8,042 bases of DNA from Candidatus Cloacimonadota bacterium (GTDB lineage: Bacteria; Cloacimonadota; Cloacimonadia; Cloacimonadales; TCS61). Made by a program: the position numbers and the translations under genes. The notes under the pieces are model-generated. The model worked only from the letters and a program-made list of their open reading frames with translations, was not told the origin of the DNA and did not search any database. Location: the NCBI GenBank assembly GCA_030628755.1, contig DAOVQH010000100.1:1-8042 (forward strand). The letters are read 5' to 3'. Of the stretch, positions 1-5,826 are shown one piece after another (position 1 is the stretch's first letter; every line of letters starts with the position of its first letter).

Positions 1-1
1 A

Positions 2-991
2 AAAAAGTATGAAGCTGCTCAGTTAATGAAGCAAGCTGAAGATATCATTAAGCAATATCGTTCAGCTCAGAATGTTGTAATCGATGAAGTTAACGACCCG
101 AATAGAACAACACTCATTGGCGAAAAGAACACTCTGATTACCACCGACCGTGGGAATCTCACAGCAAAACTTACAAGCCTTAACCCAAACTTTGCAGGAG
201 CTATGGTCGATATGTTCAAAAGAGTGAGGTTGAAAAAAGGAGACAAGATTGCAGTGAGCTGTACTGGGTCTTTCCCTGGAATTAATATCGCTGTTATGAG
301 CGCTGCAAAAGTTCTGGGATTAGATCTGATAATGATAACTTCTGTGGGAGCATCAATGTTCGGTGCTACAGATACTACTTTTACCTGGTTGGATATGGAG
401 ATGTTACTTATTGAGGAAGATATTTTTCCGTATAAGAGTGCAGCAGCATCTCTGGGTGGTGGTCGTGACCTCGGACGCAGTTTGACCCGGTCCGGCAGGA
501 GTATGATTATAAAGGCAATCGAACGTAATGATGTTGAATTGGTTCAAGAGAACAGTTTGGAAAAAAACATCAAAAAGAAAATGGGGATCTTTGAAAAAGA
601 AGCTAACGGGAAAGATATTAAACTTTACGTAAATATTGGAGGAGGTTTATCCAGTCTTGGGAGTACAATAAACGGACGTCTGGTTAGTCCGGGATTCCAT
701 CGTCATTTGTATTTGAAGAACCTGCCAATTAAAGGTACTATGTTCCTCTTTGCAGAGGAAGGTATACCGATTTTACATCTTCTGGACATTCTACGAATCG
801 CGGAAATGTATGAATTGCCAATCGCTCCAGAACCGCTTCCTGAACCCGGTACAGGGAGAGTCTTTGAAGATGAAAGGTACAATATGACAGTTGCAGCGAT
901 CGCTCTTGCTATTATGGTTATTTTAATTGCTGTAGTGATAGTTTTCGATCATAAACAACTTAAGATTAAAGAAGAAGAAATTAATTTATAA
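2..991 (+). CDS. pgsW: Poly-gamma-glutamate system protein (PgsW-type), 5' end missing
   Basis: The frame is open to the left edge, reading KKYEAAQL before the first internal ATG at 26, so the true start lies outside the window. 329 residues are present. I recognise the family from overall sequence: a TGSFPG stretch near residue 88, a glycine/arginine-rich GGGRDLGRS near 152, VNIGGGLSS near 211, and a single hydrophobic segment at about 295-315 followed by a short charged tail. Family members are encoded beside the PgsB/CapB ligase and PgsC/CapC membrane protein that make poly-gamma-glutamate; the biochemical role of this subunit is not established as far as I know. The C-terminal segment implies inner-membrane anchoring, and the missing N-terminus may hold a second one. 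It is followed after six bases by an exported protein, suggesting one operon. The family call is fairly sure, the symbol less so. GC here is clearly higher than in the next two genes. Confidence 0.78.
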   Translation, partial: KKYEAAQLMKQAEDIIKQYRSAQNVVIDEVNDPNRTTLIGEKNTLITTDRGNLTAKLTSLNPNFAGAMVDMFKRVRLKKGDKIAVSCTGSFPGINIAVMSAAKVLGLDLIMITSVGASMFGATDTTFTWLDMEMLLIEEDIFPYKSAAASLGGGRDLGRSLTRSGRSMIIKAIERNDVELVQENSLEKNIKKKMGIFEKEANGKDIKLYVNIGGGLSSLGSTINGRLVSPGFHRHLYLKNLPIKGTMFLFAEEGIPILHLLDILRIAEMYELPIAPEPLPEPGTGRVFEDERYNMTVAAIALAIMVILIAVVIVFDHKQLKIKEEEINL

Positions 992-997
992 CCTATA

Positions 998-1858
998 ATG
1001 AAAATAAAGTTACTCTTGATATTAATATTTGTTTTTACCTGTATTATTCAAGCTGGTCAAATCAAGTATGATGAGGAATATAAAAAATTTCCTATCTTTA
1101 ATAAAAAAAGTGGAAAGATAATAAATTATTTGATACTTCAACCCGGTGAAAAAATAAAATTCAATACTACTGATATAGATACTTTATTGATTTTTTCAAG
1201 AGCTATTTTAAATGGTAAAAAATCTTACTTGTATGAATTGATATCCAATGGATCACAAAAAAGTATTAAGAAAAAAATTAAATCCAGCAAAGTCTCAAAA
1301 GGATTGAATGGTAAGAGAGTTTCAACTTACAATAAACTTCTCTATATTCCAAAACATAAAAAGGAAAAATTTGAAATAAAAAATCTATCACATTCAAACA
1401 TATTATTCAAGATAAAAGCAAGCAACAGTAAGAAAAACAATTATAAAATTGAATATATCAAATTCTCTCCACATTCTTATGAGGATGAAGTAATATTGAT
1501 CATAAATAAGAAAGCATATACATACTATTCATCGAAGTCTTCTGATATTCAACTTAACCTGGAGGGACCCATTGTTTTGAAGATAATTAGTCGTGGAATA
1601 TTAGAAAAAGAAGATAAAAAGATTTCCTATAATTTCAAAATTTACGATGATGATGAATTGCTGGAAGAATTTTTCGAGAAAGCATCAAAATCCAAAAAAG
1701 CAACTTTTCAGCATAACAAATTTCCTTCGACCGGAGATGTAAATATCATTAAACTATCCGAAGGTTTTCATCAAATAAGAATCAAAAGCGAATTGAATGA
1801 AAACTTAATTTTCAATTTCTACATCAGCAAGTCTTCTGTGGAAATCAGGCAGGAATGA
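998..1858 (+). CDS. Exported lysine-rich protein of unknown function with internal duplication
   Basis: I do not recognise this 286-residue protein as a named family. Residues 1-19 form a clear Sec signal peptide (KIK, hydrophobic core, IQA before G20), so the mature protein should be periplasmic or surface-exposed; there is no lipobox and no later membrane segment. About 48 lysines against about 31 acidic residues make it strongly basic. Two halves look related: residues 41-140 and 163-279 each contain a beta-rich stretch leading to an I-x-SR-x-IL motif (SRAIL 67-71, SRGIL 198-202), then a charged segment, then a strand pair (LLYIPKHKKEKFEIK and IIKLSEGFHQIRIK). It starts six bases after the PgsW-type gene without a strong ribosome binding site, which fits translational coupling, and its stop overlaps the next start. 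A periplasmic partner that binds or guides an anionic polymer is an inference from charge and position only. Confidence 0.8.
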   Translation: MKIKLLLILIFVFTCIIQAGQIKYDEEYKKFPIFNKKSGKIINYLILQPGEKIKFNTTDIDTLLIFSRAILNGKKSYLYELISNGSQKSIKKKIKSSKVSKGLNGKRVSTYNKLLYIPKHKKEKFEIKNLSHSNILFKIKASNSKKNNYKIEYIKFSPHSYEDEVILIINKKAYTYYSSKSSDIQLNLEGPIVLKIISRGILEKEDKKISYNFKIYDDDELLEEFFEKASKSKKATFQHNKFPSTGDVNIIKLSEGFHQIRIKSELNENLIFNFYISKSSVEIRQE

Positions 1859-2898
1859 AAAAAAATTACTTTCTTATCTTAGTTTTAGTTTCTTGTTCTT
1901 GTTTATATTCACAGCCTATCTCATATTTCAGTAAGATTGGAATTGAAAATACATACAATAGTAATGTGCTGAAGTTATCCTCAGACGATATTTCAAAATT
2001 TAAAGATGGAGAAAATCCCGATAAATTCAAGATCGATACAATTGATGACTTGATAACTTCAGCAAGATGTGAATTTGGAGTAAAGCACAGATTTTTAACC
2101 GGTCATACTCAGATTGACAAAATAGTTCTAAAATACAATAAATTCTGGAGTAATGAAATAAAGGATGACGGGTATATTGGTTTTGAGGTAAAACAATTTT
2201 TCAGTAAAAGATTGAATGTCGCCTTAAATTACTTCTATTATCCTCGAATTTATTTAAATCAATATAAAAGTGTTCTGGATAACGAATCTAAATACAGGGA
2301 TTTTACTTATTCCAAGAATGTTTACAATGCCAGAATTTTCTGGAAAGTTAAGACCAAAATCCATTTGAACTATAGATTTGAGTTTTCTCAACTCTATTAC
2401 AATAAGTATTTTACTGAGTACGATGCAGATAATATTGAAAGTGTTATCGGTTTGAATTTTAATACTGCAGATTGGGTAAAGCTGGGTATAAGATATTCGT
2501 ATAAAATCTCAGACGCAGATGCTGAAGATGCCTTTGAGAATCCTGAAACGGTTAATGTTATCAAAGATGTTTCCTACGAATCTGATATTTATTATTGTTC
2601 TTTTACTTTTCCAGAAATTTTAATTCTTTTTTCAAAACCGGTTAATTTCTCTTCCAACTTTAGACTGGAGAACAGGTTTTATCAATCGAGGGAAATCGGG
2701 GATGATTATCACTTCGGCAGGGAAGATATTAAATGGTATATTAAGACAAATTTAAGTTGTGATTTGTTGAAAAAATATAGTATGAAGATCTTTTATAAAT
2801 ATGAGGACAGAGAAACAAAATCTCCATTTGAAGAAGTAGAAGCAGAAAAGTCGTATAATTTTTACGAAATTGGGTTATCAATAATTTTTTCTTTGTAA
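1855..2898 (+). CDS. Probable outer-membrane beta-barrel protein
   Basis: 347 residues. The N-terminus is a signal sequence: a KKN start, hydrophobic core, and either signal-peptidase I cleavage at LYS|QP (19/20) or a lipobox-like LVSC at 11-14, so lipidation cannot be excluded. The rest is rich in alternating aromatic/polar stretches typical of transmembrane beta-strands (for example FEVKQFF, LNYFYYPRIYL, HLNYRFEFSQLYY, GIRYSYKI, YYCSFTF, MKIFYKYEDRE), and the chain ends in a strand-like YNFYEIGLSIIFSL, a plausible barrel-assembly signal. The early TYNSNV (33-38) resembles the TYxSNV/TYDDNV start of barrels found in exopolysaccharide operons. The start ATG overlaps the preceding stop as ATGA, with an AGGCAGGA sequence just upstream, indicating tight co-expression. 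Position after a poly-gamma-glutamate gene suggests a polymer export channel or surface anchor, which is inference. The specific family is not recognised. Confidence 0.75.
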   Translation: MKKNYFLILVLVSCSCLYSQPISYFSKIGIENTYNSNVLKLSSDDISKFKDGENPDKFKIDTIDDLITSARCEFGVKHRFLTGHTQIDKIVLKYNKFWSNEIKDDGYIGFEVKQFFSKRLNVALNYFYYPRIYLNQYKSVLDNESKYRDFTYSKNVYNARIFWKVKTKIHLNYRFEFSQLYYNKYFTEYDADNIESVIGLNFNTADWVKLGIRYSYKISDADAEDAFENPETVNVIKDVSYESDIYYCSFTFPEILILFSKPVNFSSNFRLENRFYQSREIGDDYHFGREDIKWYIKTNLSCDLLKKYSMKIFYKYEDRETKSPFEEVEAEKSYNFYEIGLSIIFSL

Positions 2899-2926
2899 TT
2901 ATTGTGTGACGATTTGAACGAGTAAA

Positions 2927-2976
2927 CTTTCCGAAACCTATCTTTTAGGTGATTCTTCGTAAGAGATTTCGGAAAG
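2927..2976. repeat. Nested palindrome, CTTTCCGAAA ... TTTCGGAAAG
   Basis: A perfect 10-base inverted repeat has arms at 2927-2936 and 2967-2976. Inside it sits a smaller hairpin, ACCTA-TCTTT-TAGGT (2936-2950). It begins 28 bases after the barrel gene stop, so its transcript could fold at the operon end, but no run of T follows the outer stem directly, so it is not a classical terminator. It is also the first half of a degenerate tandem unit described separately. Confidence 0.75.
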
Positions 2977-3072
2977 GTGAAGAATTATTTTTACTTGTTC
3001 CCAAATTCTGTTTGGGAACACAATTCATAGGTGAAACTCTGTTTCGTTTTTCAGAAAGGTGAATAATTATTT
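2947..3072. repeat. Degenerate 82-base direct repeat with four AGGTGA motifs
   Basis: AGGTGA occurs at 2947, 2975, 3029 and 3057, that is with spacings 28, 54 and 28, so the pair is repeated at an 82-base offset. The best-preserved part is a 24-base block at 2967-2990 and again at 3049-3072, matching at 22 of 24 positions. The interior has diverged: the second copy carries only a short GAAAC-TCT-GTTTC hairpin (3033-3045). The TTCCCAA palindrome is interposed between the two copies. Confidence 0.65.
2987..3020 (+). repeat. TTCCCAA...TTGGGAA palindromic repeat, copy 1
   Basis: A nine-base leader ATTTTTACT is followed by a perfect 10-base hairpin: arm TGTTCCCAAA (2996-3005), loop TTCTG, arm TTTGGGAACA (3011-3020). 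The same leader and hairpin recur at 5693-5726, giving the element a direction; both copies face the same way. It resembles the REP-like intergenic palindromes common in many environmental genomes. It encodes no protein. Confidence 0.8.
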
Positions 3073-3248
3073 AAAAAATGTTTTTTAGTTGTTGTATAGT
3101 TTAAATGATTGTATTATATTAGTTAATAATGCTTTAGCATTTAGAAAATAGGTAGATTTGATTTGATAATATTTTTGGTTTAATAATTGCATATTAAAAA
3201 AGAAATAGTAGTTCTTTAAAGAAAAAGTATATTAATTTTATTTTTAGG
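3073..3248. other. AT-rich intergenic spacer without a gene
   Basis: This stretch between the repeat cluster and the promoter is almost entirely A and T. No convincing coding frame, RNA gene or strong terminator is visible. The only structures noted are a small AATGCT-TT-AGCATT hairpin (3128-3141) and a TTCTTTAAAGAA palindrome (3212-3223), both short enough to arise by chance in such composition. It may simply hold upstream promoter sequence for the secreted-protein gene. Confidence 0.5.
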
Positions 3249-3277
3249 TTGACATTAAAAACAGGTTAGAAAATAAT
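3249..3277 (+). promoter_or_regulatory. Sigma-70-like promoter for the secreted protein gene
   Basis: A perfect TTGACA (3249-3254) is followed after 17 bases by AATAAT (3272-3277), which matches five of six positions of TATAAT. Transcription would start near 3284, leaving a leader of about 28 bases before the ATG at 3312. A second TATAAT lies at 3288-3293, but it has no good -35 element at the right distance. Group-specific Bacteroidetes-type promoters differ from this pattern, so the assignment rests on sequence match only. Confidence 0.6.
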
Positions 3278-3302
3278 TTACTTGAGTTATAATATAAAAA
3301 AT

Positions 3303-3307
3303 GGAGG
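3303..3307 (+). promoter_or_regulatory. Ribosome binding site GGAGG
   Basis: GGAGG (within GGAGGAGAT) lies just upstream of the ATG at 3312 and is the best Shine-Dalgarno match in the window. It decides the start: an in-frame TTG at 3282 would place this site inside the coding region and put ten non-signal residues ahead of the signal peptide. Confidence 0.8.
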
Positions 3308-3311
3308 AGAT

Positions 3312-5636
3312 ATGAAAAATTATTTATTCGTTTTATTTATTGTTTTAGTTTTTAGTTCTTTAGTTTTTGCAGCTGTACCTACTATGGATGATGTTGGAGG
3401 TTCAAACACTTCCGGAGGTGGAGCAAGTTCACAAGGAGTTCAAGCAGAAGAAAATATTTATTTACGTGCAAATACTTCCGATGTTACAGCAGGGCATAAC
3501 CTTACTAGTGTGTCTCACAATGGCTCAACCTTAGGAAATATTTATATTTATTATTGGAGTCAAATACCTAATGGTTCATACACAGGATATCTGGATTTTG
3601 CCCAACTTTCAATCAGTAATTTTACACACGATTTAAGCAACACTTATTGTACATTTGATATTACGTTGCCAGCTGAAGGCTCAATTCCTAGTGGAACAAC
3701 GCATATTAGCTTTTATCTTGGTCTGGTTCAAGTTAATATACCACCACCTCCATTTATAAATGATTTTGGGGATCTGGAAGCTTCTGAAATTCAAGTTACT
3801 ACAGCTCCTACAAATTATTATACCTATATGACATACACTGCAGACACTACAACCGAAACACCAACTATGGTATTACCTGCAGATAATCAGCATGATGATA
3901 ACCCTACAGGAATTGAATTCTCTTTACCTGAAGCAGGATATGATGGTTCGGTAAAATTATCATTCACACGTACTGGAGAAGATCATGAATGTACAATAGT
4001 AAGTGAAGCTCAAGGTACTCATAGTTTTAATATTGACCCGACAGATTTAGTCTCGGCTTCTTCAATATCATCTGTAACAGGTGGAAATAGCTTAACAGCT
4101 AATGTTGCTTACACAGTAACAATTGAATATCAAGATGCATTACAAAACCCATTAGCTTCAGATTCAAACACCGGTTATGTTTATGATACAGTAACTCAAA
4201 CCCCAACTCTTGATCTACCTGCAACTGATGCTGTTATTTCTACAAAACCCTTTACTGTCCAGTTTGATCAACCTGAAACAGCATTAGCTACTTCAGTAAA
4301 AATAATTTTTACCCGTACTGGTGGAAATCCAGATGGTAATTCTCCTCATACACTGACAGTAACAAGTGAAGCAAGTGGTAATAATAAAACTGTTTCAATC
4401 GATGGTGATAATTTTGCTAATAATACAGGTACTGATCCTGCTGCGGGTAATTTAGTAAGTGGTACAATATATACAGTAAAGATTCAATATCAGGATGAAC
4501 TTAGTAATCCGGTTACATATGATGAAAATACTAATATCGAGTACTCTTATGGTGATCCTATAGTTTTTGCTTCCGGTGGAGATTACGGAGATGCATCATT
4601 TCTCCCGAATAGTGATAACAATGCAATGTTCAGATTACAGTTATATTGGAATAATAGCGGACTTCAGCCAACTGTAACTTCGATCCGGTTCGATATTATT
4701 GGTACATATAGTTCTTCTGATGTAAAAACAAATGGTATGAAATTATGGCAATCGGCCGATAATTCTTTTAATGCTGGGTCAGACACACAAATCGGTTCTT
4801 CAATGGATATAGCTGATCCTCTTACTTTTAGCGGTTTGTCCGAAACAATTCCTGTTTCTCCCGGATACTATTATTTTGTTACTGTAGATGTTTCTGCAAC
4901 AGCAGAAGGTAGTGATGAAATTGGAGCTGAAGTAGATCAAGCTTCTCATATTACAACTACAGCAACCGTTTCTGGAACTTTCCCAATAAGTGGTAGTACA
5001 CACCCATTACCTGTAACTTTATCCGATTTCTCTGTTCAATTTGTTGGTGGTCATCCAACCGTCTTATGGACAACCCAGAGTGAGACCAATAATATGGGAT
5101 GGAATATTTACCGTTCAATTTCTCAAAATATGGGGCAGGCAATACATGTAAATGCTGGAGATCCGATCCCTGGACAAGGAACCGTAACCGAACCTACAGA
5201 TTATGAATATGTGGATATGCACAGTGTCGAGGAAAACACAACTTATTATTACTGGTTGGAAAGTATAGAAACTTCCGGTGAAACAGAGCTTTTTGGTCCT
5301 ATTTCATTAACCATTCCTGAGGGAGGAGGGAATTTTGGTACTCCCGCCACTCCGGATGATTATGGTTTAAAGCAGAACTATCCTAATCCTTTTAATCCGG
5401 ATACGGAAATCAGGTTTGCTCTTGAAGAAGCAAGTTATACAAGACTTACAATCTATAACATCAAGGGTGAGAAAGTAAAAACGATTTTCGAAGGTTATGT
5501 TACTGCAGATATAATTCAAACAGCTGTGTGGAACGGTAAAGATGAATCAGGAAGAGATGTTGCATCCGGTATTTATCTTTATAAGTTAGCAACTAAACAT
5601 GACACCTTTGTTAAGAAAATGTTGTTAGCTAAATAA
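3312..5636 (+). CDS. Secreted multidomain Ig-like/Fn3 protein with C-terminal T9SS-type sorting domain
   Basis: 774 residues from the ATG that follows GGAGG. Residues 1-20 are a signal peptide (cleavage near VFA|AVP). A Gly/Ser-rich linker (about 29-42) leads to a beta-rich N-terminal region (47-180). Two Ig-like repeats follow, about 183-293 and 295-415; each opens with a TPT-x-x-LPA motif, then an SVK-x-x-FTRTG strand, and ends in YTV-x-I-x-YQD. Next come a beta domain (about 416-565), an Fn3-like domain starting at LPVTLSDFSV (about 565-675, with the WTTQSETNNMGWNIYRS-like signature), and a FlgD-like C-terminal domain (about 683-774) with NYPNPFNP at 689-696 and ASGIYLYKL near the end. Such C-termini target proteins to type IX secretion and surface attachment in Bacteroidetes and relatives. 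No catalytic motif is visible, so adhesion or a structural surface role is likely but unproven. It has its own promoter and terminator and appears monocistronic. Confidence 0.9.
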   Translation: MKNYLFVLFIVLVFSSLVFAAVPTMDDVGGSNTSGGGASSQGVQAEENIYLRANTSDVTAGHNLTSVSHNGSTLGNIYIYYWSQIPNGSYTGYLDFAQLSISNFTHDLSNTYCTFDITLPAEGSIPSGTTHISFYLGLVQVNIPPPPFINDFGDLEASEIQVTTAPTNYYTYMTYTADTTTETPTMVLPADNQHDDNPTGIEFSLPEAGYDGSVKLSFTRTGEDHECTIVSEAQGTHSFNIDPTDLVSASSISSVTGGNSLTANVAYTVTIEYQDALQNPLASDSNTGYVYDTVTQTPTLDLPATDAVISTKPFTVQFDQPETALATSVKIIFTRTGGNPDGNSPHTLTVTSEASGNNKTVSIDGDNFANNTGTDPAAGNLVSGTIYTVKIQYQDELSNPVTYDENTNIEYSYGDPIVFASGGDYGDASFLPNSDNNAMFRLQLYWNNSGLQPTVTSIRFDIIGTYSSSDVKTNGMKLWQSADNSFNAGSDTQIGSSMDIADPLTFSGLSETIPVSPGYYYFVTVDVSATAEGSDEIGAEVDQASHITTTATVSGTFPISGSTHPLPVTLSDFSVQFVGGHPTVLWTTQSETNNMGWNIYRSISQNMGQAIHVNAGDPIPGQGTVTEPTDYEYVDMHSVEENTTYYYWLESIETSGETELFGPISLTIPEGGGNFGTPATPDDYGLKQNYPNPFNPDTEIRFALEEASYTRLTIYNIKGEKVKTIFEGYVTADIIQTAVWNGKDESGRDVASGIYLYKLATKHDTFVKKMLLAK

Positions 5637-5654
5637 GAGAATATTTTAAAAATC

Positions 5655-5681
5655 AAGCCCTCGATTTCGGGGGCTTTTTTT
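5655..5681 (+). terminator. Intrinsic terminator of the secreted protein gene
   Basis: The stem AAGCCCTCG (5655-5663) and CGGGGGCTT (5668-5676) pairs over nine positions with one T-G wobble around an ATTT loop, and seven T residues (5675-5681) follow. It begins 18 bases after the stop codon. This is a textbook rho-independent terminator for the + strand. Confidence 0.92.
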
Positions 5682-5692
5682 ATTGATTACAA

Positions 5693-5726
5693 ATTTTTAC
5701 TCGTTCCCAAGTTTTTCTTGGGAACG
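5693..5726 (+). repeat. TTCCCAA...TTGGGAA palindromic repeat, copy 2
   Basis: The ATTTTTACT leader is followed by arm CGTTCCCAAG (5702-5711), loop TTTTT and arm CTTGGGAACG (5717-5726), a perfect 10-base stem. It aligns without gaps to 2987-3020 at 28 of 34 positions; two differences are in the loop and four in the stem, where they form two compensated pairs. It is in the same orientation as copy 1. Confidence 0.82.
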
Positions 5727-5734
5727 TGTATCCA

Positions 5735-5755
5735 TTACGAAGAAAAACTTCGTAA
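5735..5755. repeat. TTACGAAG-AAAAA-CTTCGTAA hairpin
   Basis: Perfect eight-base arms (5735-5742 and 5748-5755) surround a five-A loop. It follows the TTCCCAA palindrome by eight bases. The two together are bracketed by CTCGTT (5700-5705) and AACGAG (5754-5759), which are reverse complements, so the pair may form one composite element of the dimeric REP type. Confidence 0.7.
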
Positions 5756-5773
5756 CGAGACTTCGTCATAGTA

Positions 5774-5813
5774 TAACCCGAGTCGGGTTTGCTCGCAAAC
5801 TCGACTCGGGTTA
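5774..5813. repeat. 18-base-pair hairpin between convergent genes
   Basis: Arms TAACCCGAGTCGGGTTTG (5774-5791) and CAAACTCGACTCGGGTTA (5796-5813) pair over 18 positions with a single G-T wobble and a CTCG loop. It lies 13 bases beyond the stop of the minus-strand radical SAM gene, so it could terminate or protect that transcript, although the following minus-strand sequence is not a long T run. Its high GC stands out from the surroundings and points to a dispersed repeat rather than a locally evolved terminator. Confidence 0.75.
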
Positions 5814-5826
5814 CCTAAAGTAGGTT

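Noticed and set aside
2927..3072. CRISPR-like array from repeated AGGTGA and palindromes
   Set aside because: The repeats are degenerate, spacings are unequal (28, 54, 28), there are no uniform spacers, and no cas gene is present.
3282..3311. In-frame TTG start ten codons upstream of the secreted-protein ATG
   Set aside because: It would place the GGAGG ribosome binding site inside the gene and put polar residues ahead of a clean signal peptide; the ATG at 3312 fits far better.
3073..3311. Riboswitch or small RNA upstream of the secreted-protein gene
   Set aside because: The predicted leader is only about 28 bases and the upstream region is featureless AT-rich DNA with only chance-size hairpins.
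4800..5142. Two overlapping minus-strand open frames inside the secreted-protein gene
   Set aside because: They are short, cysteine- and basic-residue-rich in an antisense manner, have no recognisable motif, and lie wholly within a well-supported + strand domain region.
2987..5726. The secreted-protein gene as a mobile cassette bounded by the two TTCCCAA repeats
   Set aside because: There is no transposase or integrase and no target-site duplication, and the repeats look like independent copies of a dispersed family rather than transposon ends.
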